Shown here piece by piece: positions 20,032-29,984 of a stretch of 64,000 nt of DNA. Both the position numbers and the translations under genes were made by a program. Under the pieces are notes generated by a model. That model was not told where the DNA came from. It worked only from the letters and a program-made list of their open reading frames with translations, and ran no database searches. Origin of the DNA: Tritrichomonas musculus (taxonomy: Eukaryota > Parabasalia > Tritrichomonadida > Tritrichomonadidae). Numbering within the stretch: position 1 is the stretch's first letter; each line of letters begins with the position of its first letter. Location of the stretch: the NCBI GenBank assembly GCA_039105265.1, contig JAPFFF010000006.1:62001-126000 (forward strand), read 5' to 3'.

Positions 20032-20247
20032 TTCCGTATATGATCTCGTCCCTAGATGATGTTCGCTAATGCGTTCCGGTCGTGCTAGGTTGAAAGAAGA
20101 GCCATTATAATTCCACATCTAGATGATGTTCGCTAATGCGTTCCGGTCGTGCTAGGTTGAAAGAAGAGTTATAATGGTTCCACATCTAGACGATGTTCGC
20201 TAATGCGTTCCGGTCGTGCTAGGGTGAAAGAAAGGTCATATACGGAA
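20032..20247. repeat. Three 67-bp repeats held by nested complementary arms
   Basis: Units begin with CTAG at 20,052, 20,119 and 20,186, exactly 67 bp apart, and are nearly identical (GATGTTCGCTAATGCG, TTCCGGTCGTGCTAGG). Each unit can close by CTAG/CTAG and contains a CGC-TAAT-GCG hairpin. The linkers differ in a meaningful way: CCATTATAA (20,102-20,110) before unit 2 pairs with TTATAATGG (20,169-20,177) after it. The outer arms TTCCGTATATGA (20,032) and TCATATACGGAA (20,236) enclose all three units. Confidence 0.85.
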
Positions 20248-20265
20248 TTCTTTCTTCTTCTTCTA

Positions 20266-20346
20266 TTCCCAGGTGGATGTATAAAAATAGGATTTTCAGG
20301 CTTGTTTATTTCAGGATTTTGATTGCACTACATGTCCACCTGGGAA
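20266..20346. other. Long hairpin upstream of the 181-residue gene
   Basis: TTCCCAGGTGGA (20,266-20,277) and TCCACCTGGGAA (20,335-20,346) form a perfect 12-bp stem with a 57-nt loop. It lies about 105 bp before the next start codon. It could act in DNA (replication or packaging) or as an RNA leader structure. Confidence 0.6.
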
Positions 20347-20452
20347 CGGTTTTTGCATTTTTGCTTCCCAAATTTCACATGGTGGATTGATTTTGAGAAT
20401 CGATGCAAATATATTTATTAAACATAATTTTTTACTGCAGACAAAAGATAAA

Positions 20453-20998
20453 ATGCAAAACACCATGCTACACAACACCGATCCCAAAAGGGAATTTGCT
20501 GAAGCAAAAGGTGACGATTACAAGCCATATTTGTATCTTACACCAACATCATTCGTTGAAAAATTCCTTGGTATAGCAGATATTGAAGATATTATTCTGG
20601 CAGAAGAAAATGAACCTCTCATTGATCTCAATGAATCATTATGGATATCATATGATAGTAATTTTGTCAAAAATGATCAATTCAATGAAAACATATATGT
20701 CATCAGTCCAATGTATGTGAGTTTTAATAAGCATTGCATATTTGATAGAAATGATATAAGAAAAATATTCAAAGCTAAAAATGTTTTCATCAAGGTTGGA
20801 GAATCAAAAATAATAAAAGATTACGGACCAAATAGCAATCGTTCAATACTATCCATTGACCTGAAACCAGCTTCTTTTGTCAACAAAGATGGTAAAGAAA
20901 TTGAATACTATCCATGTAAAGCATTTGCTGATGGATTCTTTGTTGGATGCCCTGAAATGATTCGTGAAAAAATTGCAAAAAGATCTATTAAAGTCTAA
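20453..20998 (+). CDS. Unknown Polinton protein
   Basis: An open frame from 20,387 begins with TTG; the first ATG at 20,453 gives 181 residues. No family is recognised. The sequence is mixed alpha/beta with a sensible hydrophobic pattern (ENIYVISPMYVSFN, AKNVFIKVGESKI) and no signal peptide or membrane segment. A similar string, RKVFTTKNIIVKFKRN, occurs in the neighbouring fibre-like protein, matching RKIFKAKNVFIKVGES here. The two may therefore share a repeated domain, for instance of a virion surface protein. It converges on the fibre-like gene with a 4-bp overlap. Confidence 0.6.
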   Translation: MQNTMLHNTDPKREFAEAKGDDYKPYLYLTPTSFVEKFLGIADIEDIILAEENEPLIDLNESLWISYDSNFVKNDQFNENIYVISPMYVSFNKHCIFDRNDIRKIFKAKNVFIKVGESKIIKDYGPNSNRSILSIDLKPASFVNKDGKEIEYYPCKAFADGFFVGCPEMIREKIAKRSIKV

Positions 20999-23900
20999 GA
21001 TTTGAATATTGCTAATGTCGTTTCATTTATTTTTGCAGTCACCTTTCCAACAATTGATTGCTGAATGCGTAAAGTCATTGCATAATCTTCATCCAAGATC
21101 TTTCCATTATAGAGAATTACGTCACCAATTTGATAGAGATTTGCATCATCAACTGTGAATAACATGTCTCCATGAGAAGCAAATTTGATACATCCATTTT
21201 CAGCATCCACTTCTGTAATCACTCCAACGAACTCTTTATAGGATCCATTGATTACTACACTACAAATGCAATCAGTTGAATCGTTAGCAGTGGAACTAAT
21301 GAAGGATCCGTTAACATATTTATATACATGTCCACTCATGAATACAGGCTTTCCTGCAACGAAATCAGATATGTTTTGACCTGCTTCGATTGGACAGTAG
21401 TGAGTGATTGTATTTGAACCATTGGATGTTATCTTACCTTTCACAACTAAATCTTTTTCAATAATTGTTTTATAAATTAAAGTAATATTTCTATCAACAT
21501 TATTAAGATCATTATTTAAATGTTTACAAGTTATATAATTATAACCACCTATTGCTAATGTAACAAATTTATCACCATTATCAGTTCTACTATATCGTAA
21601 TAATCCATAATTATCATTATTTAATACACCAAACCTAATAACACATTTATTATCATATGATGAGAAAACAGATAAAGTATTACTTGAAGTTGTACAATTA
21701 GCTGTCAACGCTCCATTAATAGTTGAATTACCTTCTTTGGGAACATATTTATTATCACATTCACTCTTCAATGCAAAGTTATCATTCACATATTTCACCG
21801 AAGTAATCATATTATCATTCACAGGTTGGTTGCTGATTAATGTGATAGATGCATCATATATATTAGTCAATGTATCATCCTCAGCTCTCAATGAAACAAT
21901 ATGGGTATTATAATTAATATTTATTAATTCACCACTGGTTGATTTGTAAATCATATTCAAACTTTTAAATAAACTGTATTCGTATTCGGCTTCTTCATAT
22001 GATGCATCATCAGCATTTCGTTTGAATTTGACGATAATATTTTTGGTAGTGAATACTTTCCTTACATCATCATCAGGAACTACACAACCACGATCATTCT
22101 GTGTACATTGAATTGTGAATTGTTGGGAACCTTCATTAGTAATACTCTCAGTTTTTACAAATGGTGATTCGATTTGAGCTTTAATGACGTTGATTAACCA
22201 TTGAGTATTGCCACTTGAATTATACACCATAAATTCACCACGATCATACCATACAATATATGATCCATTATCTAACATCATTCTATATCCTCTCATATAT
22301 TTTTCATAAGGCTTGAACATCAAATCATAATGTTGTATATTGTTAGTGTAATCATTGGAAGAACCCCAATGAATATCAAAAATCATATGTATATCGGTTT
22401 CTGGTAAGTATGGTTTTACAAATATATAATCACGAACTGGATCTGGATATTCAATACTCAATTCAGTGCCATATAATGCTGTACTCAGTGTAGATTCATT
22501 AACCAAATCTGTTGGTACCTCAGGGATATCCGTTTTCAAAGCATACTTTCCATCAGCCACATCCTTGGTCTCATACTTATCTAATTCATAAGCCAATTCA
22601 TCTTCATCAACAAACTTCTCATCCGCCTGGGCACTAGTGTAATATGGTGTCAAGTCAACTGGTTCTGGGATATCACTCTTCAATGCATAAGGTTCTAGAT
22701 CAATAGTAGGAATGTCAGTTTTGAGTGCATAAGGTTCTAGATCTCCACCATAAGTCACATATTCTGTAAAGTATGTTTCGTTAGGATCATAATTTAGGAG
22801 AGTCTCATCAGAAAAATTGGAATTAACGTTCAAAAATCTGACTTTACCATCTTTCCAGTAATAAATGCTGGTGTCTAACCTAATTTGAGTATATCCTTGT
22901 TGCCCCGGGAATGTAAACCTTTTCTTGGTACCGCTAGTAGCATTTTGGACTTCTATATTTTGAAGAGTACCATTTATAACATCTGCTGTGATACCCACCC
23001 AATCTGGCTCGTTCGCAGAATTTGTCCACCTCAGTACTATTTTTACACCAAAATTCGTAGGTTTCTTAGCTAAATTAAATACAAAAGAATTTCCACCATC
23101 CTTTCTGTCAACTTCATATGGGATATTATTAGTTTTAGTGGCATATGGTTCTAGATCAACAGTAGGAATATCAGTCTTGAGTGCATATGGTTCTAGATCA
23201 ACAGTAGGAATATCAGATTTTAATGCATAAGTCTTCGACACATATCTAGCCGAATAAGCGTTTTTGTCTGTTGGTTCGATAGTTTTGGTTATTGAACATG
23301 ATAGTATTTCCGGTGTATCACCAGTTCCTGGATTGATTAATTTATGGGAGTGATACAGAATCCAAAGACCAGAACTACTTCCGTCGATATGCAGTATCTG
23401 AGAGGGTTGATCATCATCATCGTCATTGTACGAATAATCAACGTAAACATAATGGGCCGTATAGAAATTGTCTGATGAAACAATATCCAACCCATATTGC
23501 TCAATCAGTTCATGATGTGTGGCGTAATCCAAATCAGGAATTGTATTATTGATGATTTCGAATTGAATTGTTGTTTGATCCTCAATAATTTCTGGGATTT
23601 CACTCTTCATTGCTATTTCATCTGTTCCGTCTTCAGCCAAAATTGATATAATATAAACCATCGGTCCTTCACAATTTGTTGTTGAATTTTCTAGCAGTAA
23701 TGTACCATCATACTTCCAAAACAAACTGTATTCAGTACCTTCAACATCAATGAAGTTATCGCACCAATATCCTAGTGAACTAAAATTACCGGTTGTGAAT
23801 ACATAATCATATTCAATACCATTATATCTAAATTTGATGAAACATTTTTCATAAACATGATGACAAATACCGTTTTCTTCTATACTTCTATCAATTTCGA

Positions 23901-26532
23901 ATTGATTTAGCTTTGTTATACTTAAATCATTCATTTTACGATAAGACTGTAAGTCCTGTTTCTTCGAATACTCTTCTAAATTTGTAAGCTTTGCATAATC
24001 ATTTAATGTAGTCGTTAACGATTCATTTGTAACCAAATTCTCTGGCATTTTTGGGATCTCATTCAACCAATTTGTTTTATGGTTTTCAATGAGTTTCTTG
24101 ATAGCAGCTGCAGACATCAATTGCTTATTTGTTAACGTTTCACCTAAACCTAATTCAGAATTCTCAACTTTGGTTGTATACTTGATTCTAACAGATAATG
24201 GTTCATGACTTCCCATGGTAAGAATCATTAGATATGGATCTTCGAAAGTAATTTCATAAAGTGACCCATTTGATGACTCATTTGATACTTGCTTCGCATC
24301 ACCTGAGGTGTCGTACTTGCTTTGCAATGTGAAACTCTTATCTTCATTGATGGAATATGTATTTAACTTGATTACTTCACCTTCATTGTCCACTTTGGTT
24401 TCAACTTCTAATGTACCTTTCAATGTATCAGTATAATATCTGTGACAATATTTCTCATTTGGGATTTCAATAATGGTATCGACATATGTCAATTCTTTAA
24501 TGATTTCTCTTGATTGATTCACAGATTTGTCTCTAACGACTTCATCAATATCTTCTAATTCTATTCCATCATCTTTATCAGCATCTTTGGCAAATGATAG
24601 TTTAGAAAGACCTTTAATTCCATCAATAGAGATTTGCAATAGATCTCCAGCTCCGACTTTCCCAAATGTAAATACAGATGATCCAATGTTAACGAACTTA
24701 CCGGCAATGTAATCAAACCAGCTGAATTTAGGTTGCATGTCATCAAATTCTTTCTGCAAACGATTACAATATTTCTCTAAAGATGATATGTCGTTAACAG
24801 CTATATCAACAACATTCCCTAACGAATTCAATTCAAAGATATGTGATTCAATATTCTCTCCAATGACTATTCCAGATGTTTGGATATTGAAGTTTGTCAT
24901 CAATGTTGTGCAAGATTCCGGTCTAGGTGATACAGAATAGTAACCCGTTGAAGCTAGAAATTCGAATGTATTGCCACCTGGGTATTCAATATTTTCATCA
25001 ATTGGGATGTTGAATTCTGGATCAGCCTTCATGTAAACTCTCAAATTATCAGAATCTGTTTCAATAAATGATTCATAACGGTAAGGGATATATTCAAAAT
25101 AGTTGTCGGTTTTGATCTCATATGTATGCTCATGCTTCCATGAATATTTGAATCCAATGACGAATTCATAAGTATGTCCATCAAGGGTTAATGTAGCAGA
25201 ATAGTCTCCACTCTTATCTTCATTGCATCCAAACCATACACGCCAGACATCATTGGTTTCATCTGGATCACCCATTCTAGTATTGGAACTATATGTTATC
25301 ATACCTTTGTCAAGCATCATCTTTAATGGGTTCGGAACTTCGTTCCTTAGGTCTGAATGACCGTTCCCGGATTCAAAATTGATTAGACCTTTCAAAGCAA
25401 ATATGTTTGCAGCATTCTTCTTGATTGAAATGTATGGAATGTCTCTATTCAAAGATCCATATGAATTCTCTTTACGCATCTTCAGTGGAATGTTAACGCA
25501 ATAATTGGTACCAATCCATTTACCTCCAGATTTAGTAAGCTTGTAATGAGTCCCAAATACGTTATCATGAAGCTCGAATGTCTGTCCTTCAATGAGTGAA
25601 TTGAATGAATCGGAATCAGGATTATATCCCCAGTCAGCATAATATAAACCATTTGCAGTATCCAAATTGTAATCCCCGATTGACTTGATTGTATAGAAGT
25701 CAGGTAAAGGAGACCTATAGAGTTTGAAGCAATTGTCAGCATCAATGAGATTACACTTGAGATTCATTAATGTACCTTCAGCACAATCTTTAATAACTGA
25801 GATTTGATGCATTTTCCCAATGAATTTGATCTTCATGAATCCATCAGTATATAGTTCAAATGGGTCATAGATTGCAGATTTCGACATGTATATTCGAGGT
25901 TTTGATTCATTGCTGACGTACTTTAATTGATATTTCTCATCAATGTATTCAATAATGGGATTCGTGAATGATTCATTCTCAAATGAAATATAAGCATTTT
26001 CAATTTCAAGATTCTTGGGAAAGATGATCTCAAAGACTTGTCCACTTACAGATCCAGAGTAATCAATCTCAAGAATGTTGTATGTTGAATGGCCCTGAGG
26101 ATCCGAACGGACTTCTCCCTGAGAATCTCTTAGATCCAAATCACTTAATTTATGGATATTATTTGCATCAATTATGAATTCATCACAACCTTCTTCATAA
26201 GTCATTACCTTCTCGATTGCAGATGGAGGAGCATTCTCTAAAGTTGATATTCTATCTTCATGGTCAGCAAGTTCGGTTCCATGTGTATCGATAACGGTTC
26301 GATGTGATTGAATGTCGCTAGTTATATCCGTTAATGCTTTCCCAAATGTTTCGAAACATTCTTTGACACTTTGAGGTTCACCATATTCTTCACCAAAGAA
26401 GATTTTACAACTACCATCTATTGTGGCATCACCTTTAACATGAATTGAATCAAATATTCCATCACCACCTTTGCCAGAACCTCCTACCAAGGCTCCATCT
26501 AATGCATTTTGTTTGGTTAATATTGCAGTCAT
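20995..26532 (-). CDS. Very large fibre-like structural protein of the Polinton
   Basis: A 1,845-residue protein, one quarter of the element. The N-terminus (LVGGSGKGGDGIFDSIHVKG) leads to a coiled coil (ITSDIQSHRTVIDTHGTEL). The middle and C-terminal parts alternate beta-rich repeat domains with spacers containing DLEPYALKTDIPTV and close variants (at least seven, for example near 22,690, 23,150 and 23,210). The YALKxDIP spacers and the C-terminal beta-rich end (ITHYCPIEAGQNISDFVAG) recall phage tail-fibre and collar proteins. An attachment fibre or spike is the best guess, from repeat style rather than a recognised family. It is divergent from the Q-rich gene with only 44 bp between starts. 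Confidence 0.7.
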   Translation of the reverse strand: MTAILTKQNALDGALVGGSGKGGDGIFDSIHVKGDATIDGSCKIFFGEEYGEPQSVKECFETFGKALTDITSDIQSHRTVIDTHGTELADHEDRISTLENAPPSAIEKVMTYEEGCDEFIIDANNIHKLSDLDLRDSQGEVRSDPQGHSTYNILEIDYSGSVSGQVFEIIFPKNLEIENAYISFENESFTNPIIEYIDEKYQLKYVSNESKPRIYMSKSAIYDPFELYTDGFMKIKFIGKMHQISVIKDCAEGTLMNLKCNLIDADNCFKLYRSPLPDFYTIKSIGDYNLDTANGLYYADWGYNPDSDSFNSLIEGQTFELHDNVFGTHYKLTKSGGKWIGTNYCVNIPLKMRKENSYGSLNRDIPYISIKKNAANIFALKGLINFESGNGHSDLRNEVPNPLKMMLDKGMITYSSNTRMGDPDETNDVWRVWFGCNEDKSGDYSATLTLDGHTYEFVIGFKYSWKHEHTYEIKTDNYFEYIPYRYESFIETDSDNLRVYMKADPEFNIPIDENIEYPGGNTFEFLASTGYYSVSPRPESCTTLMTNFNIQTSGIVIGENIESHIFELNSLGNVVDIAVNDISSLEKYCNRLQKEFDDMQPKFSWFDYIAGKFVNIGSSVFTFGKVGAGDLLQISIDGIKGLSKLSFAKDADKDDGIELEDIDEVVRDKSVNQSREIIKELTYVDTIIEIPNEKYCHRYYTDTLKGTLEVETKVDNEGEVIKLNTYSINEDKSFTLQSKYDTSGDAKQVSNESSNGSLYEITFEDPYLMILTMGSHEPLSVRIKYTTKVENSELGLGETLTNKQLMSAAAIKKLIENHKTNWLNEIPKMPENLVTNESLTTTLNDYAKLTNLEEYSKKQDLQSYRKMNDLSITKLNQFEIDRSIEENGICHHVYEKCFIKFRYNGIEYDYVFTTGNFSSLGYWCDNFIDVEGTEYSLFWKYDGTLLLENSTTNCEGPMVYIISILAEDGTDEIAMKSEIPEIIEDQTTIQFEIINNTIPDLDYATHHELIEQYGLDIVSSDNFYTAHYVYVDYSYNDDDDDQPSQILHIDGSSSGLWILYHSHKLINPGTGDTPEILSCSITKTIEPTDKNAYSARYVSKTYALKSDIPTVDLEPYALKTDIPTVDLEPYATKTNNIPYEVDRKDGGNSFVFNLAKKPTNFGVKIVLRWTNSANEPDWVGITADVINGTLQNIEVQNATSGTKKRFTFPGQQGYTQIRLDTSIYYWKDGKVRFLNVNSNFSDETLLNYDPNETYFTEYVTYGGDLEPYALKTDIPTIDLEPYALKSDIPEPVDLTPYYTSAQADEKFVDEDELAYELDKYETKDVADGKYALKTDIPEVPTDLVNESTLSTALYGTELSIEYPDPVRDYIFVKPYLPETDIHMIFDIHWGSSNDYTNNIQHYDLMFKPYEKYMRGYRMMLDNGSYIVWYDRGEFMVYNSSGNTQWLINVIKAQIESPFVKTESITNEGSQQFTIQCTQNDRGCVVPDDDVRKVFTTKNIIVKFKRNADDASYEEAEYEYSLFKSLNMIYKSTSGELININYNTHIVSLRAEDDTLTNIYDASITLISNQPVNDNMITSVKYVNDNFALKSECDNKYVPKEGNSTINGALTANCTTSSNTLSVFSSYDNKCVIRFGVLNNDNYGLLRYSRTDNGDKFVTLAIGGYNYITCKHLNNDLNNVDRNITLIYKTIIEKDLVVKGKITSNGSNTITHYCPIEAGQNISDFVAGKPVFMSGHVYKYVNGSFISSTANDSTDCICSVVINGSYKEFVGVITEVDAENGCIKFASHGDMLFTVDDANLYQIGDVILYNGKILDEDYAMTLRIQQSIVGKVTAKINETTLAIFKS

Positions 26533-26576
26533 TTATCTCAAAGTTAAACAATTTTTGGTGCCAATCAAAGTATAAA

Positions 26577-27899
26577 ATGGTTGACATATTTGATTCATCT
26601 AGTAATTCTCGAGCTCAAAGTCCAGTTCTTCCTAATGCTCAACATGCTAATCCTGATCTAGCATATCATCAATATCAAAGGCAACAACAACCACCAAATC
26701 AGCGACAATATCAAAGGCAGCAACCACCACCACCACCACCACCACGACAGCAACAACAACAACAACAACAATATCAACTGCAACCAAGACAGCAACAATA
26801 TCAACTGCAACCACGACAGCAGCAATATCAACAACAATATCAACAGCAATATCAACAACCATATCAACAGCAATATCAACAACCATATCAACAACCATAT
26901 CAACAACCATATCAACAACCATATCAACAACCATATCAGCAGCAATATCAACAACCATATCAACAACCATATCAACAACCACATCAGCAGCAATATCAAC
27001 AACCATATCAACAACCATATCAACAACAATATCAACAGCAATATCAACAGCAATATGAGCAACCACATCAGCAACAACATCAGCAACATCACCAACGTCA
27101 ACCATATAGACAAGAAGCTGTCCATAGAAATCCTTATCAACCACGAGCTGCATCGTCATCAAGTCCATCACGATCACCAACTCCAAATCGAATACAACAA
27201 CAACGGGGTGGCTTCATAAGTCGACTCTTTGATTTGAGCCACATTAATTTAAATAATAAACGAACAATGGATTTAAATGGTTCACATGGTTCAGTATCAG
27301 AGCCTAATCAAAATGCATTGAATGTCATTACTCATACTGATGATAATAATACAGCTATAGCCATGAGGTCAATTGAGGCAGACATTAGACTTCGAGAATT
27401 AGAAAACGAAGATCGTGAAAATAGTCGTAATCATCGAGACAAACGAAAAAATAATCAATTTGATAACAATTTGATTCCAAATACTGTTCCAGAAACACCT
27501 CGAGATACAACAATTAGTAATTACATTCAACATGTGTGTCATTATTTTGACATTGATACTCAAAATATAAATATAAATGATGTAGGTTTCACACGTGAAT
27601 TCGTAGAGCAAATTGCTAAACCAAACTATGTGAATTCAATTTTATTCTATGGAGTTGAAGCATGCCATGCCCAAGATAAGTCTTATCTTCTTATAGATTA
27701 CCATAACCGAAAACGTAAATCAACATTAATAAAAATGGGTAACGGATGGTCCTATGAAGTAGTGAGATCTTTGAGACCAAGAGATATAGTTCTTGTTAGA
27801 TTCATGCTAAATGATTCAATTAGAAATACTGGATCTTTGAAAATAACAGAAGATAACTGTCCTCGCTGTCGTGGCTGCCCATGCTGGCCATTCTGGTAA
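26577..27899 (+). CDS. Gln/Pro/Tyr-repeat protein of the Polinton
   Basis: 440 residues from the ATG at 26,577; the frame opens earlier only through a TTG inside the fibre-like gene. Residues about 25-180 are almost entirely Q, P and Y in QQPYQQPYQQQYQQ repeats. The rest is folded-looking (IQHVCHYFDIDTQNININD, then ACHAQDKSYLLIDYHNRKR) and ends in a Cys-rich CPRCRGCPCWPFW, which could bind metal or be acylated. No family is recognised. The ATG follows the divergent gene by 44 bp, and the next gene starts 17 bp after the stop. Confidence 0.65.
   Translation: MVDIFDSSSNSRAQSPVLPNAQHANPDLAYHQYQRQQQPPNQRQYQRQQPPPPPPPRQQQQQQQQYQLQPRQQQYQLQPRQQQYQQQYQQQYQQPYQQQYQQPYQQPYQQPYQQPYQQPYQQQYQQPYQQPYQQPHQQQYQQPYQQPYQQQYQQQYQQQYEQPHQQQHQQHHQRQPYRQEAVHRNPYQPRAASSSSPSRSPTPNRIQQQRGGFISRLFDLSHINLNNKRTMDLNGSHGSVSEPNQNALNVITHTDDNNTAIAMRSIEADIRLRELENEDRENSRNHRDKRKNNQFDNNLIPNTVPETPRDTTISNYIQHVCHYFDIDTQNININDVGFTREFVEQIAKPNYVNSILFYGVEACHAQDKSYLLIDYHNRKRKSTLIKMGNGWSYEVVRSLRPRDIVLVRFMLNDSIRNTGSLKITEDNCPRCRGCPCWPFW
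26750..27090 (+). repeat. CAACCATATCAA minisatellite
   Basis: A 12-bp coding repeat (QPYQ/QQYQ) in about 25 imperfect copies. The third-position variants (CAACCATAT, CAGCAATAT) are themselves ordered, so the array probably grew by unit duplication. It lies wholly inside the Q-rich gene. Confidence 0.9.
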
Positions 27900-27916
27900 A
27901 TTAATCATATCAAAAG

Positions 27917-29128
27917 ATGCTTGATAATATTTTTGCGTCAAGGCAAATGTCAGATATACCAGCACTCCCGCCTCAAGAGAATCCACAACCACAACCATTA
28001 CCTGAACCTGCACATGAAGAAGTCATTCAAATTCGTCAACCAAATAGAAGTAGACAACTCGAATATGATCAACATTTCCCAGCAGAAGAATTACCTGCAG
28101 AGGTTCATGAACGTAGACATACAGCAAGAATTCCAATTGGGTTCAATTATAATCCAGAAGATGCTGAAGACATCAAGCAGCATACATTAAAGAATCTCGT
28201 TAGCAGTAGACAAGCACGTGATATTGTCAGATCCGCAAACTTCATGTCAGGTCAATTCGGTTTATGGAATGCCAAACCAACTGGTGGAAATAATAGGTTT
28301 CAAGGTGATTTTGAAGACCTTGATGAAGATGGAATTGATGAATTCGTTGTCAGACGTGATGGCAAAATTGTAGCAGTTAATGGATACACAACCAAAGCAT
28401 CAGATTTTCCATTCAAAGGTGCATATTATCAAACACATCCAACACCACAACAACGTAAAGAAACGTCATATCGCAAATTCTTAAATGATGAATATTATGC
28501 ACCTGAATATAACGATGATATGTCTGCAATCACTGCATGGGGTGGAGAAGATCCAACTACTGAAGAATTCAGACGTAAATATAAGAAACATACAACTCAT
28601 GCACCTACTAAATTCTCTCCATATAGGGCATTTGCACAATTGATTGTCGCTCCAGCTTGTAAAGCAGCATTCCGTCAGGTAGCAGGTAATAACGTTGAGA
28701 AAGCTAAATTAGCACGTAGTATTGCAATAGATCTCAGTGGAAAGAAAGCTTATGAAGCAACAATGGCTTCTAAATTCTATGATACTAACGTTAAGATTCC
28801 ATTCCTTAATTCAATTCGTGAACAGTTGCCAGCATTGCGTCAAGATTTCGTTTCAATGAAGCGTAGATCAACTCCAGATTATGAAGTCAATTGGACTAAT
28901 GGAAGCTTATGTTCTAAACAATTCGAACAATGGTTATTCAATAAAGCAGCTGTTAAAGAACGTATCAAAGCATATGTTCATGACATGTTATCTACACAAA
29001 GAGAACAGTTCATTACTGATGTCAAGAACAAGATTGTTGCATCATTAAATAGAAATGACAATTTCAGAAATTCATTAACAGATTCATGGGCCATGAAACA
29101 ACGACAAATGCAAGCAATCTATGAATAA
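27917..29128 (+). CDS. Conserved Polinton virion-protein candidate
   Basis: A 403-residue protein with a proline-rich N-terminus (PPQENPQPQPLPEPAHEE). Residues about 125-165 read NRFQGDFEDLDEDGIDEF, then VVRRDGKIVAVNGYTTK and ASDFPFKGAYYQTHPTPQQR. That D-x-D-x-D-G-I-x-E block followed by V-N-G-Y recalls a protein found beside capsid genes in Polintons and some large DNA viruses. The second half is helical (APACKAAFRQVAGNNVEKAKL). Position between structural genes and the packaging ATPase supports a virion role. The exact function is unknown to me. Confidence 0.65.
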   Translation: MLDNIFASRQMSDIPALPPQENPQPQPLPEPAHEEVIQIRQPNRSRQLEYDQHFPAEELPAEVHERRHTARIPIGFNYNPEDAEDIKQHTLKNLVSSRQARDIVRSANFMSGQFGLWNAKPTGGNNRFQGDFEDLDEDGIDEFVVRRDGKIVAVNGYTTKASDFPFKGAYYQTHPTPQQRKETSYRKFLNDEYYAPEYNDDMSAITAWGGEDPTTEEFRRKYKKHTTHAPTKFSPYRAFAQLIVAPACKAAFRQVAGNNVEKAKLARSIAIDLSGKKAYEATMASKFYDTNVKIPFLNSIREQLPALRQDFVSMKRRSTPDYEVNWTNGSLCSKQFEQWLFNKAAVKERIKAYVHDMLSTQREQFITDVKNKIVASLNRNDNFRNSLTDSWAMKQRQMQAIYE

Positions 29129-29162
29129 AAATAATACTTTGTGAATCGTTTCAGAACATATT

Positions 29163-29984
29163 CTATATTACATTTCCATTATTGCAATCGATTATGATCT
29201 TCTGGTGTTTATTCATATTTTTGTATCGTTCATACAATTCATCAAATGATATACTCATAGTAATCTGATGAGTAATGTATCTCAACTGCTCTTTTGAATA
29301 TGTCCCAAATACGAATACCGTAGAGACATTAGATTTAATGGTTGTTGATAGCGATTTCCAGAACTGGATATTCAAGAAGAATGATATATGGTTATGTCGA
29401 CATGTAGTCATCAGATTATTGAAATATGATTTCTCATTTGCAAGTAATTTGTTATTAGCAATATCATCAAATAGTATCAAGGTATGCAACATTGGTGCAC
29501 GAAAATCATTAACTTTCAATGCTTTGAATATCTCGATTCGTTGCTCATCAATGATTTGATTCTCTAAATGTTCCTTCCTTATTGTGTAATATAGTTGCGT
29601 ATAATTCAATAATGCATTAACATATTCTTCAGCATTCTCTTGAGAAACATATGCTATTGGTATTTCAATGAGTTCCCTTAATGACTCAAATGTAACATCT
29701 TTCTGTTCACCTGTTTTGGATACATATATGAGACGATGTGCTGCATTTGGAATTGAAGCTATTTTAATGATTTCTTCAATTGCTGATAACGTCTTTCCGG
29801 AACCTTGTTTGCCAACGAATATATTCACAGAATTATAGTAAATATTGATGTCTTTGTGAATCTTTCTGATCAATGCATTCGTGACTTGCCCTTTATTTCT
29901 TCTCAAGCAATCTCTGACCATATCATGAACGTAGCTGAATGAGTCTTGATTCCCAAACGAAGTCGTAAAGCTTTGATTATACAT
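29163..29984 (-). CDS. Polinton genome-packaging ATPase (FtsK/A32-like)
   Basis: A 273-residue P-loop ATPase. Walker A is VGKQGSGKT at residues 57-65. Walker B is LILFDDI at 169-175, followed by a sensor-like region (TTCRHNHISFFLNIQFW) as in A32-type packaging ATPases. Size and placement beside capsid genes fit the enzyme that pumps the genome into a capsid. It converges on the 403-residue gene 34 bp away. Confidence 0.85.
   Translation of the reverse strand: MYNQSFTTSFGNQDSFSYVHDMVRDCLRRNKGQVTNALIRKIHKDINIYYNSVNIFVGKQGSGKTLSAIEEIIKIASIPNAAHRLIYVSKTGEQKDVTFESLRELIEIPIAYVSQENAEEYVNALLNYTQLYYTIRKEHLENQIIDEQRIEIFKALKVNDFRAPMLHTLILFDDIANNKLLANEKSYFNNLMTTCRHNHISFFLNIQFWKSLSTTIKSNVSTVFVFGTYSKEQLRYITHQITMSISFDELYERYKNMNKHQKIIIDCNNGNVI

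Larger units (their letters stand above)
19481..20452. other. Long structured intergenic region of the Polinton
   Basis: A 970-bp non-coding stretch, unusual in an otherwise tightly packed element. In order it holds: a hairpin TTCGCTTTGCGAA just after the preceding gene; two operator-like palindromes (19,715-19,770); a hairpin CCGCAAAGCGG near 19,840; a tRNA-like Pol III A/B box unit (19,917-19,999); three 67-bp repeats with complementary linkers (20,032-20,247); and a 12-bp-stem hairpin (20,266-20,346). Replication, packaging or regulatory roles are possible; none is shown. Confidence 0.7.

Noticed and set aside
20052-20232. CRISPR array or hammerhead ribozymes for the three 67-bp repeats
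   Set aside because: There are only three units with linkers that pair with each other, in a eukaryotic element, so it is not CRISPR. The hammerhead core CUGANGA is absent, although GAAA occurs.
26647-27186. Minus-strand frames rich in V, D, L and W over the Q-rich gene
   Set aside because: They are the antisense of the CAACCATATCAA minisatellite.
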